From positions 26,951,491 to 27,015,490 of the forward strand of contig NC_089598.1 of assembly GCF_019320115.1 (NCBI RefSeq): a stretch of DNA of 64,000 bases, written 5' to 3'. Source of the DNA: Miscanthus floridulus (taxonomy: Eukaryota; Streptophyta; Magnoliopsida; Poales; Poaceae). Below, piece by piece: positions 1-11,675 of the stretch. Both the position numbers and the translations under genes were made by a program. The first letter of the stretch is position 1. Every line of letters starts with the position of its first letter. The notes below the pieces were generated by a model. The model saw nothing but the letters and a program-made list of their open reading frames with translations. It was not told the DNA's origin and ran no database searches.

Positions 1-398
1 AAATACAGTTCTAGTTTCATGAACATGGAATGATGAGTTGCTTTGATTGATGATACTGGAAAATCAGGTTTAGTGGACAGCCATAAGTACACATAAAACT
101 CTAATTCACCCAATACAGCAGACCATCATGACATGCAGTTTTTTTACTTGCAAGGCTGTAACTCGAATGGGCACAATGCAATACATCAACCACTGAATGG
201 ATGGACGTGCTCCAACTAATGTTTCAGCTACTTGTTGTACTAGCACAAGATTAATGATATCTCTATTTTGCTATCCAGGAATAAATTTAGTAGAAAAATA
301 AGAATAGAAAAAAAAACTATAAAGAAATGTTAAATTGAAACAGGTGAGATCGCAAGCATAAACATGCTAATTGTTCCAAATCCATGCAGTACACATAC
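1..398. other. no exon recognised; probable intron of the LOL gene
   Basis: This AT-rich stretch lies 3' of the fourth zinc-finger exon on the minus strand. I found no further conserved LSD1-family coding segment in it, so the C-terminal exons probably lie left of the window. Confidence 0.4.
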
Positions 399-2260
399 CC
401 TGACTGGATTGATGTTGCTGCATGTTGGGCACCCGACTGTTGTCGCTCCCGGTGGGTATGCCAGAGTTGTCCGGCATTGCCCGCATGACAGGTGCCCCAT
501 TTGGTTTCCTGCTTCAGTTTAGGATCAGGAAACTTGTGTTAGCTGGAGGATGAAACTTGCAGGAGAATGCAGTTGTAGCCTGTTTGTTGCAGGCAGACTA
601 AAGGGAATTGGACACGAGGTTTCACCTGATCTTGTGGAGTTGAGCCTTCTACAGTGCGGGCAGCGTATGTTGGTGGCGCTGCGGGAGTGCACCAGCATGG
701 TGAAGCAGCCGCCACATACGAGTTCAGACATCTCTGGTCCTGCAAGAAAGCAGAGATTTAGCTGAAAAAACCGAACAGGCAATTGCATCTTTAGACTGTA
801 GCATCATGTCAACTCTGTTTGCGAATAACAATAAGCTGTTTCAGACAAGGAAAAAGGCTTTGTGCTTTATGCATATATGTATGTACCTGATGGGTTAGCG
901 ACGGTGAAAGTGTTGCAGGTTGGGCAGCAGACACCGGTGGCTCCCCTGCGGTACTGAAGAAGGCGCTTGCAGCCGCTGCAGACCAACTGGCTATGCATGC
1001 CTGCAATTGGAAATTGGTGCGGTTAGAATTCCAAATCGTAGTTCAGCTGCAAGAGGATGCAACACTTTGATCTGACAGTTTTTTTTCGCGAACTTGGCTT
1101 TGCACGTATTTCATTAAGAGGGAATTGATCTGACAGTTACAAAACAGGCTACGTGTCTGCGTGTATCATCATCCCTTTCTCTATGGACTCAAGAAAAAAG
1201 AAAAGGGGGATGGACTACAGCGTGTATATATATGCAGCTGTCAGCAGAGAGTGAGCACGCCAATGCAACGGTGAGCTATCTGCTACATTCTACTGCATTT
1301 GCGACCAATGCAGGAATAATTTCAGTATGTATAAAGAAGAACCTCCTGTTATAGAGTCAGGAATGGTTTAATAATTCTTGCAACCTGCAGGATTTAGTAG
1401 AAGTATAATTAAAACAACTAGCATAAGAAAATCAACCATCACAGGATTTAGTAGACATAAATATTTCTAAGTCTGCAGTTTGTCTCAAGAATCCATGAAA
1501 GTATGTTTATAATGAAAGTATGTTTATAATGAGAGGAGCTGGAGAAGAAAGAAAAAAAGGAGCCCCTGCAACCGGATCTGGTCGGATCCGCACATGGATG
1601 CGCCCGTCAGTGGAGCCCCTGTAGCCGGATCTCGCCAGATTGCACGGAGGAGGCCACCGAGGCGACAGCCATGATTCACCGCCGCTACCTCTGCGGAAGA
1701 AGCCCCACCAGGATCGATCTGTGAGGGAGAGGGAGAGGGAGAGTTAGGAAGAGGGAGACAGGGTCCGCCAGCCACTCACCTAGGAGATGAAGCTCCACCT
1801 TCAGAGCTGCGGCTATGGGCAGATTTGGGCCGTCGTCGAGCAAGGGGAGGAGATCCGGAGGCCAGAGATCCAGAGCGCTGTCTCCGGCGGCGGGGTCGGC
1901 GTCTGAGGCCACGACGTCGGAGAACGAGGTGGCATCTGGGGAGCGGGAGCGGGAGCGGGAGCGGGAGCGTGGCCTGGGGCTCCTGGGCTTGCGCGAGGGC
2001 GACGATGCTGCCGCCGCCTTCTGGGACACGGGGCGGTGGTCCGCGTCAGAGTCGTAGGCGGCCTCGGAGTCAGATCCGGCTGCGGTGGAGTCCTCCGCCA
2101 CCGAGGTGGGGCCAGCGGCGGCGGACTTAGGGTTAGGGTTGGGCGGCGGCGTCTTGGACGGGGACGGGGAGGACGGCTGGTGGTGGCCCGCGTCCACCTC
2201 CGCGTCAGATGTCTCGGATGCCGACCTCGAGGCCGCCGCCACCGGGCGCTTCGGTGACAT
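399..2260 (-). CDS. LSD1-type (LOL) zinc-finger gene, 5' four coding exons, 3' end off the window
   Basis: Exons read on the minus strand are 2260-1780, 1000-887, 739-626 and 508-399. Each has GT/AG borders (donors GTGAGT, GTACAT, GTGAAA and GTATGT), and the phases match across all junctions. Exon 1 gives about 160 residues rich in Ser, Pro, Ala and acidic residues with an RSRSRSRS tract. Each of the next three exons carries one LSD1-type zinc finger (pattern CxxC, about 17 residues, CxxC): CSGC...CPTC, CGGC...CPHC and CGQC...CPTC. Finger 2 lacks the usual YPxGA core and reads HSRSA. LSD1/LOL proteins are plant nuclear regulators of cell death and defence, acting through protein and DNA contacts; this role comes from family knowledge. 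Classical members start at an M-x-S-Q just before finger 1, which here is the ATG at 998, so exon 1 is either an N-terminal extension or an alternative first exon. No further exon is recognisable in 1-398, which looks like intron. Confidence 0.78.
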
Positions 2261-2424
2261 GGGGGCGGCGGGGGAAGCAAGCGCGCCTAGGGCCTCGGCG
2301 CCGGGTGGTTCGGCGGCTGCAGCTGAGAAACTCGTTGCGCTGGTGGTGAATTGCGATGCTCTCTGTGCTCGAGCGAGCGACTCGTGGGTTTGGTTGGGTC
2401 CTACCTATACTGGCCAATTTTTTA

Positions 2425-2709
2425 GGGCGGGTGGAGCAGATATTTGTTGTACGTAGGGCATTTGTAGGGGCGGCTCAATCGCCAGCCGCCCCCTACAAAT
2501 AACAATACCAGGGGCGGTTGGTGAGTGAGCCACCCCTACAAATCTGACCCATTTGTAGGGGCGGCTCATATCACCAGCCGCCCCTACTGTTTCATTTGTA
2601 GGGGCGGCTGGTCTCGTGGGTCTCCAGCACTCCACTGTAGGGGCGGCTCCATCATCAGCCGCCTCTACAAAAAATTTGTGTCGTTGCTGCAAACCGTTTT
2701 TCACATAGT
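2425..2709. mobile_element. CACTA (En/Spm-type) end fragment with GGGGCGGC subterminal repeats
   Basis: At least six copies of TGTAGGGGCGGCT or its inverse alternate in both orientations, as in CACTA subterminal regions. The right border reads CGTTTTTCACATAGTG, which is a CACTA terminus when read inward. The same subterminal motif occurs in the CACTA at 18961, so both belong to one family. The left border is unclear, so this is probably a deletion derivative. It sits about 165 bp beyond the first coding exon of the LOL gene, in what should be its promoter or 5' UTR. Confidence 0.6.
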
Positions 2710-5690
2710 GCCTAATCTATCACGTATATCATTGTTCCGAACTCGATCACTTCTTGTATGACCTCAAATCCAACACAACATATGTATTTTCGTGACACTT
2801 ATCTGTTGAACATGTCGTCTTTTCGTAGGCCAACATTCTGCATCATACAATATAGCAGGTCTAATCGTCATCCTATAAAACTTGTATTTTAGCTTTTGTG
2901 GTACCCTTTTGTCACATAGGACACCAGATGCTTGGCGCCACTTCATCCACCCTGCTTTGATTCTATGGCAAACATCTTCATCAATATCCTCGTCTCTCTG
3001 TAGCATTGATCCTAAATATTAAAAGATATCCTTCCTAGACACTACTTGACCTTCCAAACTAATATCTTCCTCCTCCCGAGTAGTAGTGTCGAAGTCATAT
3101 CTCATATACTCAGTTTTAGTTCTACTGGGTCTAAAACCTTTGGACTCCAAAGTCTCCCGCCATAACTCCAGTTTCTGACTCACTCCTGTCCGATTTTCAT
3201 CAACTAGCACTACATCGTCCGCGAAAAGCATACACCAAAGGGATGTCCCCTTGTATGTCCCTTGTGACCTCATCCATCACTAAGGCAAATAGATAAGGGC
3301 TCAAAGCTGATCCTTGATGTAGTCATATCCTAATCGGAAAGTCATCCGTGTATCCATCACTTGTTCGAACACTAGTCACAACATTGTTGTACATGTCCTT
3401 AATGAGCCCAACGTACTTCGTTGTGACTTTATGTTTGTCCAAAGCCCACCACATAATATTTCTTGGTATTTTATCATAAGCCTTCTTCAAGTCAATAAAA
3501 ACCATGTGTAGGTCCTTCTTCTCCCTAAACCGCTCCATAACTTGTCTTATTAAGGAAATGGCTTCCATGGTTGACCTTCCAGGCATGAAACCAAATTGGT
3601 TCATAGAGACCCGCGTTATTTCTCTCAAGCGATGCTCGATAACTCTTTCCCATAGCTTCATAGTATGACTCATCAACTTAATTCCCTGGTAATTAGTACT
3701 ACTTTGAATATCCCCTTTTATTCTTGTAGATCGGTACCAATATACTTCTCCTCCACTCGTCAGGCATCTTGTTCAATCGAAAAAATATGGTTAAACAGCT
3801 TGGTTAGCCATACTATAGCTATGTCCCCAAGCCATCTCCACAACTTGATTGAGATACCATTCAGTCCCATCGCCTTACCTCCTTTCATCCTTTTCAACGC
3901 CTCTCTGACCTCAGATTCTTGGATTCTCCGCACAAAGCGCCTATTGATGTTATCAAAAGAGTCATCCAACTAAAAGGTTGTGTCCGTATTCTCACCATTG
4001 AACAATTTGTCAAAATACTCTTGCCATCGATGTCAGATCTCACCCTCCTTTACCAAGAGATGTTCCCTTTTATCCTTAATGCACTTAACTTGGTTGAAGT
4101 CCCTTGTCTTTCTCTCATGAACTCTAGCCATCCTATAAATGTCCTTATCTCCTTTCTTCGTATACAAATGTTGGTAAAGATCCTCCTATGCTCTACTCTT
4201 TGCCATACTTACAGCTCACTTTGTAGTCTTCTTTGCCACCTTGTACTTCTCTATGTTGTCCACACTCCGGTCATGGTACAAGCGTCTATAGCATTCTTTC
4301 TTCTCCTTAATAGCCCTTTGGACTTTCTCGTTCCACCACCAAGTATCTTTAGCCTCGTCTCCACTTCCTTTGGTTACTCCACACACCTCTGAGGCCACCT
4401 TCTGAATGTTGGTTGCCATCTTCTCCCACATATTGTTTATGTCCTCTTCTTCCTTCCAAGAGCCCTCTTTGATAATCATTTCCCTGAATACCTCTAACGT
4501 CTCCTATTTCAGTTTCCACCACTTTGTTCTTTCAATCTTAGCTTGTTTATCCCTACGGGCACACACCTAAAAACGAAAGTCTGCCATCAAAAGCTTATGT
4601 TGAGAAACAACACACTCCCCTAGTATCACCTTGCAACCCAAGCATGCTCGTTTGTACCTTCTTCTTGCGGGGACAAAGTTAATTTGGCTAGAGTGTTGTC
4701 CGCTACTGAAGGTCACTAGATGAGATTCTCTCTTTCTAAATAAAGTGTTGGCTATCATCAGGTCAAAAGCTATCGCGAAGTCCAGAACTTCCTCCCTCTC
4801 CTGATTCCTACTACCATACCAAAAACCTCCATGAATTACCTCAAAACCTACGCTTTGTAGCACATACGTGCCCATTAAGATCTTCTATAAAAGATTCTCA
4901 CTACTAGGTATAGTTATAATCAGGCCATCTAAGTCTTTCCAAAACTATGTCTTAGCACTCTTGTCAAGGCCTACTTGGGGGGCATACGCACTAATTACGT
5001 TCAAGACCATATCACCAATGACAAGCTTGACTAAGATAATCCTATCTCCTTGCCTTCTCACTCCCACCACACTATTCTTGAGGCTCTTATCAATCAAAAC
5101 TCCTACTCCATTTCTATTCGTGACTGTCCCTGTGTACCAAAGCTTGAAACCTGTATTATCCACCTTCTTCGCCTTCTGACCCTTCTATTTAGTCTCTTGA
5201 ACGCATAATATATTTACACGTCTCATAGTCGTGGTATCAACTAATTCTCATAACTCATCTGTAAGCGACCCTACATTCCAACTACATAAATGGATCATAG
5301 TTGGTTCGACTAGCTTCCTTACTCTTCACACCCGTCGACTCAGATGCGAAGACCCTTACTTATTTTTCACTACACCCGGGTGCTGATGTAGCGCGCCACT
5401 AAGGATGTGACGACCCGATCCTTGCTCACTTGACACCGTGCCCAGATAGCGGCACGTCGCGTCACGGGGGTGACGACCCGGCCCTTGCTCATTTAACACC
5501 ATACCTCGGTTCCGATATGGCGCGTCGCTAAGAGGGTTACGCTCCAACGGTTTTCTTTCGGGTTTCATCTCCATTAGAATGGCTAAATTTAACGTTGGCT
5601 TAGCACGCCTATCACAAACCCTCCTCCTTTACCAAGGGCTTGGGACTTGCTATGTTGAGACAACATAGGCGGAGTTATATTATTATTTTT
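2710..5690 (-). mobile_element. RTE-clade LINE (non-LTR retrotransposon), nearly full length, decayed
   Basis: The minus strand reads from a 5' leader (about 5690-5300, GC-rich, with several GTCACCCCC-like stretches) into an endonuclease-reverse transcriptase frame ending near 2764. The remaining bases to about 2710 are the short 3' region typical of RTE elements. The 5' leader start, around GACAACATAGCAAGTCCCAA, is the kind of start seen in grass RTE copies; this is a recollection of the family and not a search result. The exact ends are estimates, and no target-site duplication was established. Confidence 0.8.
2764..5298 (-). pseudogene. RTE LINE endonuclease/reverse transcriptase, broken
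   Basis: A likely ATG at 5298 opens an apurinic endonuclease domain with CSWNVGSLTDEL and the catalytic QETK. It continues through FKLWYTG and NVISAYAPQ to the reverse transcriptase block FGFMPGRSTMEA, VFIDLKKAYDKIPR and the active-site LFADDVVLVDE. The C-terminal RTE tail reads [17 protein letters not shown] and [13 protein letters not shown]. Most of the protein stays in one frame, with several nonsense codons (one TGG to TAG in QETKW) and a frame change across about 3323-3676. It would copy its own RNA by target-primed reverse transcription, but this copy cannot make an intact protein. Confidence 0.8.
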
Positions 5691-5830
5691 TAAATCCAGT
5701 ACAAACATGCACGTCCACCGGCGGAGCTAGAAAAAATATAGGTGGGGCGAATTCTAACAATAGACTGAACCAAAAATCATATGGACAAAATCACACGGCA
5801 TTCATCGACAATTCTGATAGAAAAAGCTAC

Positions 5831-5928
5831 AATGGCTCCGTTCGGCTTGCCCAGAAACTGGCTTGTTCGGCTTGGTTTTTTCAGCCGAAACAGTATTTTC
5901 AACCAGTTTCAGCAAGCGAAGGGGGCCA
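5831..5928. mobile_element. short MITE, hAT-like termini
   Basis: A stretch of about 100 bp is bounded by GGCTCCGTTCGGCTTGC and the inverse of GGCCCCCTTCGCTTGC, giving imperfect terminal inverted repeats typical of small grass hAT-related MITEs. It contains no coding sequence. Confidence 0.45.
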
Positions 5929-6969
5929 ATTTAATGAAATATGGCAAAAAAAAAAAGGATAAGTAGCACAAGATGTCCTCCTCCTCTCCTCCGTCCATCG
6001 CCGCTCTACCGCTAGGATTTGCTGCCTCGCTACCCGGCACCCGTGGCCCGCAGCTCCTGCCCCTGGCCGGCTACTGGAGGGCCGCTCCTGCCTCATGCTC
6101 ACGTAGTCACGTGGCCGGCTATCCGGCCGCGGCCGCTGCTATTCCTGCCAGCTGCCGCTGCGGACCTGCGGTTGCTCCTCGCTCTAGGCCGCTCGAGGCT
6201 CCGGCAGGTGGCGGCAGTGGGCCTTCGTAGTTGGCACAGCTCCGGGCGCTAGCAAGGGTTGGAGACGGGAAGCTGCAGATGGAGTTTGGGGATTTTAGCG
6301 GCCATCATTTGGACAATTGCAGTGTGGGTGAGGGGACGGACGGACGGACGGACGGACGGTTGGGCCTTCACGTGGGTTCTTGGCCTGCTGCTGAGCTAGT
6401 GGTTTGGACCAAGAAACTGCCAAACAGGCCAGCCGCTCGCTCGTCGAGTTGTTGCGGTCTCGCCGAGGGTCGCAGACGCTCGGCAGCCTGAGGTGGGAGG
6501 CCGAAGAAGTGGGGGTCTGGAGATAAGGAAGAAGTGGGGTCCGGAGGTCAGGCGGGCCGCCGCTAGGGTGGCTCCGTCCCTGACGTCACTAAAAAAAACT
6601 AGTCCTTCCGGTATACTCTCTCTATTCCAAAATAAATTGTTTATAGCATTTGAATTTTGTCACGAAATAAATACATTTGTAGTGACAGTACACTTAGATA
6701 AGTGCACTCCGCACCTCACTCTAGGGTTAGCTAATGAGTGATGACCTCACTCCTGAGGTGGTACGGTGATGCATATGCATGGACTCAGCGAGCGACCTTT
6801 CTGCACGATGGGAACCAAAACTCTGACCGCACTACCGTGAGCAGCAGGCCGGCCGCCGGCGACCATTAATTCCGGTCCTGAGAGAACGAACCTACACGCA
6901 CCACGTCAGGGGAAAGATCGTCCCATGACGCTGACATCACAACGGCCATCTATCTTTGAACGGAGATGG
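5929..6969. other. GC-rich intergenic stretch, no gene supported
   Basis: The stretch is high in GC up to about 6590, then AT-rich with a Stowaway-like half end near 6606-6700 (ACTCTCTCTATTCCAAAATA). Open frames here overlap on the same strand in different phases and show no recognisable domain. It includes an (ACGG)n microsatellite at 6334-6359. Confidence 0.4.
6334..6359. repeat. (ACGG)n microsatellite
   Basis: About six uninterrupted ACGG units are read directly in the sequence. Confidence 0.9.
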
Positions 6970-7243
6970 AGCTTCCTTTCCTCTGTCCTGTCCACAAAAG
7001 AAAATAATTCTTGAATTTCGAGGAGTCAAACAACCTAAATTTTGATTAAATTTATATAAAAATATACAAACATTCAAGGTACAAAATAAGTGTAATTAGA
7101 TTAGTTATAGAATGTATTTTCACAACAAATTTATTTAGAGACATAAATGCTAATACTATTTGCTATAAACTTGTTTAAACTTGAACTCGATTGACCGGCA
7201 TGGATACCATAATTGCATTTTTTTTGGTGGGCGGAGGAAGTAC
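6970..7243. mobile_element. Stowaway-like (Tc1/mariner) MITE, diverged
   Basis: The left end (TTTCCTCTGTCCTGTCC) and right end (GGCGGAGGAAGTACC) are imperfect inverses resembling the CTCCCTCCGTCC terminus. The interior shows the family's AT-rich pattern around GTCAAACAACCTAAATTTTG and TATAAACTTGTTTAAACTTG. Confidence 0.6.
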
Positions 7244-8156
7244 CACACGTGCGTACGCGAAATATCCACGTCGAACGGGGCCGTTTGGTAGCGCTCCCGG
7301 ATCGGCTCCGGGAGCTATTTTACGACTCCTGCTGCCAAACGGGTGTGAGGACATCAGCTCCATAGGAGAAGCCCTGGAAATTGCGCTGAGACAGAGCGAA
7401 GATGGGAGATGGAGCCGAAAAATCGAGCTTCCCTCAACTCCCTGTCAGATGCGTGGGCCGTGGGCGAGTTTGCCCTTGACGTGCACGGGGAAGACAGGGC
7501 ATTGTCGCCGGTGCAGCCACCGGCCATCGAGAAGGATCCGCCGGGCCGGGCTGCGCGTAGATAGTGGGGACTGGTCAGATTTGTATCCCAACAACTTTTT
7601 TGACGTTCGCTCCGATCCGGAAGCTGCTGGGAAATATTCTACGTTTTCGCGTCATGAAAAAATTGACTTATGACAACTCTAGAAATCTATTTATTCAGGG
7701 ACGGAGAGAGTGCTGGTGAGCAAGCGTGGCTGTGTGGGTGCATTGTTTTTTATTTCATGACGCGAGAAGCTGGCAGCCTGAAGTCATGCATGCTTGCTCC
7801 GGGTAGAATCGTTTTGGAGCTACCAAGCATCACGCCAGAGCAAGCAGACAAAAGAGCAGCAAAGATATATGCCGGTTGCTTGCTGATTGACTGCTGTCTC
7901 CTTGCATTTCGCGTATGCATACACGCAGCTCAGCGATTGGGTGACTTGTTTCCATCCATCCATCTAATCGGACGGAGATCGCATTTGATTAGACTAGTTT
8001 GGTCTCGTGCAAATGAGTGTGTATCCATGAAAAAAAAATATGGTACTATCCCGGTGCATAGCAGCTGCCAGTCATAGATGTCAATCAAGATTAGTTGCAC
8101 GCGCCTACGTACCGTCTACCGACGGGGATGGCATCTACTATTTCTAAACTAGACTA
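7244..8156. other. no gene; MITE remnants
   Basis: A fold-back of about 70 bp at 7278-7350 (GGCCGTTTGGTAGCGCTCC ... TGCCAAACGG) resembles the ends of the MITE at 32292. Forward open frames at 7191-7673 and 7670-8077 overlap this MITE DNA and have no recognisable domain, so I do not call them genes. Confidence 0.4.
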
Positions 8157-8377
8157 GGGGCGCGTTTAGATGCAAAAATTTTTAGATTTTGGCTATTGTA
8201 GCATTTTCGTTTGTATTTGGCAATTAGTGTCTAATTAGGTTCGAAAGTTTCGTCTCGCGATTTCTCACCCAACTGTGCAATTAGTTTTTTTTTCGTCTAC
8301 ATTTAGTACTCCATATATGTGTCGCAAGATTCGATGTGACGGATACTACGTAAAAAATTTTGGAAACTAAACAGGCC
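8157..8377. mobile_element. MITE of the GGCCTGTTTAGTT terminus type
   Basis: The ends GGGGCGCGTTTAG and (inverted) GGCCTGTTTAG flank about 220 bp of the widespread grass element that carries internal TTAGACACTAATTGCC-like and TCACATCGAATCTTGCGACA stretches on its minus strand. CTA flanks both sides and may be the target duplication, although its last bases could equally be part of the terminal repeat. Confidence 0.6.
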
Positions 8378-8685
8378 CTAGATAGAATAGAAGCATTAGT
8401 AATTGTTCTGCAACATCAACTGTCCTGGTAGTGATGGTGCTCTGCTCTGCTTTGTGTTGTGTCGTTTGTGGCTGTTGTGATTGTGACCGTGCTGATGTTG
8501 GAATTAGTATCATTAATTCCACTAGGTTGAAAGTGGTTTTTTAGTGGTGGGGTTTCGTGGTTCACGTTGTCATGGATTTATCACATGGTTGTCAAAAGTT
8601 ACGGAAAAAAGGAACAGCAGGTAATGCATTGGAATCTTCGTAGAGATAATTTGTAGTAAATTCAGTGATGATATTTAGGTAGGGT

Positions 8686-8894
8686 CTCTTTGGATCCTCG
8701 TAACTTCTTGTAACAAAACTGCAGTAGCTGTGGTAAACAAGTTTATAACTTCTTATAAACTGGGTGGTTGGATACCTCAATCAAAATATACTATAAGCTG
8801 GACGTGTGGCAAGGGAGCGATCTTGGTTGTTTTCGCCAGCTAGAGATCTTTTTACCAGCTTTCTATAAACTCTAGTTGATTCAAACAAGGCCTT
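8686..8894. mobile_element. probable MITE, hAT-like ends
   Basis: The outer sequences AGGGTCTCTTTGGATCC and the inverse of GATTCAAACAAGGCCT form imperfect inverted repeats around 200 bp of AT-rich DNA rich in AACTTCTTATAAACTGG-type stretches. The exact borders are uncertain. Confidence 0.4.
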
Positions 8895-9508
8895 ACTTGT
8901 ACATGGCGAGAATTCATAAGCTTTTGAGTACAATAATAGACTGTACAAGAACTATATATACTTTTCTTAACTAGGTGATGATAATGATTTACTTTGCATA
9001 GGAGGGAGTAAAATTTTCCATGCGTGATGTAGTTTGATGCTGCTCTGCTTTTGTTTTGCCTGTGGCTGTCATGATGGTGGTGATGGTGAAATCAGCATTA
9101 TCCACCTCGCTTGCATTTGCAAGTGCTGTCGTTCTAAAGTAGTCTAGACTTTGTATTATTATTAGTGCGTAGTGGTGGTGCACGTGTGGTTTTGTCTGGC
9201 TTTGTAATAATAGAGGAAAATGGGGGAAATTAATAACTCCCTAGCAAAATGGCGCCAAGAGACGACTCAGGTGAGCTTTTGTTTGGTCGATCGGGATATG
9301 CAACTGCACAAGCACGCACGGTGGTTTCTACACAGGTTCTAGTTGGCAAGTGCCCTGGACGTCTGCTGGGTGGCTGAGGACGCGTACATCTGTCCATCTA
9401 TCCATTAGCTACCAAACGAACAATGAGCCAAAAGGCAGCACCACAGAAATACAGGTGATTGCTCCCTGCCTTGGCGTGTCTGTGCTATCATTTTTCTCCT
9501 AATTAAAT
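8895..9508. other. no feature recognised
   Basis: AT-rich intergenic DNA in which I see no gene, structured repeat or transposon terminus. Confidence 0.35.
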
Positions 9509-9658
9509 TACTACTCTTTCCACGTTCTAATTTATAAATTATTCTACATTTTCTAGATACATAACTTTTAGTATGTATTCTAACATCATGTATATATCTC
9601 TAGGCTATGCACCTAAAAAAATCAGAACTGACTTACGGTATGAAACAGAGGGAGTACA
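9509..9658. mobile_element. Stowaway-like MITE
   Basis: It starts CTACTCTTTCCACGTTCTAA and ends with the inverse of GTACTCCCTCTGTTTCATA, the paired ends of about 150-bp Stowaway-type elements. The interior is AT-rich and non-coding. Confidence 0.65.
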
Positions 9659-10376
9659 TGGTTATATAGAAGTTCTGAAAAGGTAGTAATACAGTAATGC
9701 ACTAGAACCCTGCAAAGCGAATTCAGGCGCTTTTGTGTATACTACTAGACGACCAGATGTTTGGAATGCTGACGTGTCTAGGGAGGGCTTTCTATCTACA
9801 AATCAGTCAATCACTATTGGGTGGATAGTAGTCAATCTGGACTAGATACAAGTAATCAGCTGTGTTTGTATCTGATCGATGCGTGATGTTGATTCCATCC
9901 GATGTCTTTTTGTTTGCGGCGGCTGTGGTGATAAAATGATGGGATGGCGAAAATAAGCATTATCTTCTGTCATATTTGACAAAAGCTGTTCTTGTACACT
10001 TTTTTCTCAGCTTCCCAATGATTTGCTGCTAATAAGTTACTGAAAGGAGTGACTTGACAGGGTTGATCAACGCGCGTTCCGCTGCAAATTAACAAACAGA
10101 TACGTGCGTTACATTGCATGCTTTGATTCATGCCAAATTAAAACGTGATGATGTGACATGATCGAGCTTATGATAATGACTCTATCTCCAACAACCGACG
10201 ACCGACAAGTCACCTGAGGTAATAGAGACAACGGTGGTACGGTAGGTATCTGCTGGTCCGGCTGGTGTGTACTATCACCTGAGGTAATAGACACACCAGC
10301 ACATACACCAGTACGTAGTACGACGCATGCACACGGTTACGTTGGCGAAGGCGTGCTATCTTCTTCATCGTCATCA
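9659..10376. other. no gene; region 3' of the BAHD gene
   Basis: This is non-coding intergenic DNA. The part next to 10376 should hold the 3' UTR of the minus-strand acyltransferase. A perfect GTCACCTGAGGTAATAGA-like phrase occurs twice, near 10208 and 10274. No clear polyadenylation signal was identified. Confidence 0.35.
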
Positions 10377-11675
10377 TCATATCGTGTGGAGACGAGCCAC
10401 CTCCTCTGCGAACACCTTCCTGAACTCGGGCATGCTCTCGGGCTCCAGCGACAGCGCGAGCGCGACGGCGCCCTCCTTCCCGGGCGCCTGCATCACGTAC
10501 ACGAAGCCGCTGTAGTACATGAGGGCGGGGCCCATGAACACGGGCGCGCCCCACCCGAAGTCGGAGTCGTGCAGCGACATCCCCATCCAGCTGATGGCGC
10601 GGAGGTGCGCGCGCGAGATGCCGCTCCGGGGCAGGTTCATGGCGTCCACGCCCTCCAGGTAGTCCACCAGCGACCGCGCGTAGTCGTCGCCCTGGCTCGT
10701 TGCCGCCAGCGCGCGCCGCGCCGCGTACCCCACGGGGTTGCCCACCACCTCCCCGACCGTGGCCAGCGCCGACGTGCGGATCACCGCGTTGCCGAAGTAC
10801 CCCGGGGGCAGAGGCGGCGCCAGGCGCGCGCGCATGTCCACCATGGAGAAGAGCCGCGTCTCGGCGTTGGCGGGGAGCGACCGCGCGCGGCACGCGCACT
10901 GCCACACCAGCGCCACCACGGCGCGGAACGTGGAAGCGCCCGTGCACCGCGCCTTGAGCGCCGATACCTGGGATTCGCTCAGCGTGATGATGGCGCTCAC
11001 GTAGGTGGAACCCGCGGCCACCGCGTGCTCCGGCGCCGGCTCGAGCTTGTACTCCGGGTGGTCGTACAACACCGCGCGCGTCGCCGAGGGACGCGCGCTC
11101 AGCAGCCTGTGGTCGAAGCACGGCGGCAGGGGCGCGTCGCCGCCACCGCCGCGGGCGATGCTCGCCCACGTCTCCACGAAGTGCGCGGCGCTCCTGGCGT
11201 CCACGACCGAGTGGTGCACGGCGAGGCCGAGCACGACGCCGCCGCAGCGCAGGCGGGTGACCTGCGCGAACAGCAGCGGGCACGGCGGGTTGGGCGCGGG
11301 TGTGGCGGGTACCAGAAGGTTCCGCATCTCGTCGCACGGCACGAACTCGTTCAGCAGCTCGTCCAGCGCGTACTCCGACCGCGCCGTCACGAACACCGCG
11401 CCCTCGCCCGTGCAGTCGATCTGGACGCGCCCGGTGGCGGCGTCGAGCCCGAGGCGGCCGGCCAGCGGGTAGAACGCCACCAGCGCCCGGGCGAGGCTGT
11501 CCTTGACGGCGTCGGCCTCGAAGAACTCCGGCTGGTTGTTCGTGCGGTAGAAGTAGACCGTGGGCGTGTACCCGCGGCGCGCCGCCAGGTCGAGGTTGGA
11601 CAGCCAGACGGCGCCCGCCGGCGTCTCCTCGGCCGGGACGACCAGCTCCGTCGTCAACAGCTCCACCATTGCCAT
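10377..11675 (-). CDS. BAHD (HXXXD) acyltransferase, HCT-like hydroxycinnamoyltransferase
   Basis: This is a complete single-exon gene of 432 residues, the usual BAHD length. The catalytic HHSVVD lies at residues 154-159 (HXXXD = H155-D159) and the structural DFGWG at 372-376. YFGN (about residues 293-296) and the N-terminal TPTVYFYR and FYPLAGRL blocks also match the family. BAHD enzymes move an acyl group from CoA thioesters to alcohol or amine acceptors in the cytosol. The N-terminus resembles grass hydroxycinnamoyltransferases of the shikimate/putrescine-amide kind, so a p-coumaroyl or feruloyl donor is likely, but the acceptor cannot be read from the sequence. The start is the first ATG after the leader ([14 protein letters not shown]) and aligns with the usual family start. 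Coding GC is very high, as in many grass single-exon genes, which creates long spurious frames on both strands. Confidence 0.93.
   Translation of the reverse strand: MAMVELLTTELVVPAEETPAGAVWLSNLDLAARRGYTPTVYFYRTNNQPEFFEADAVKDSLARALVAFYPLAGRLGLDAATGRVQIDCTGEGAVFVTARSEYALDELLNEFVPCDEMRNLLVPATPAPNPPCPLLFAQVTRLRCGGVVLGLAVHHSVVDARSAAHFVETWASIARGGGGDAPLPPCFDHRLLSARPSATRAVLYDHPEYKLEPAPEHAVAAGSTYVSAIITLSESQVSALKARCTGASTFRAVVALVWQCACRARSLPANAETRLFSMVDMRARLAPPLPPGYFGNAVIRTSALATVGEVVGNPVGYAARRALAATSQGDDYARSLVDYLEGVDAMNLPRSGISRAHLRAISWMGMSLHDSDFGWGAPVFMGPALMYYSGFVYVMQAPGKEGAVALALSLEPESMPEFRKVFAEEVARLHTI

Noticed and set aside
1813..2456. Overlapping open frames on both strands in the GC-rich LOL first exon
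   Set aside because: Only the 2260-1780 frame has a good donor and joins the zinc-finger exons in phase. The others are low-complexity shadows.
5973..6741. Chain of plus-strand frames that could form a small gene
   Set aside because: The frames overlap in different phases, include a microsatellite and show no domain.
7278..7360. Complete MITE at 7.28 kb
   Set aside because: Only a fold-back and one terminus-like sequence are seen. The borders and target duplication could not be established.
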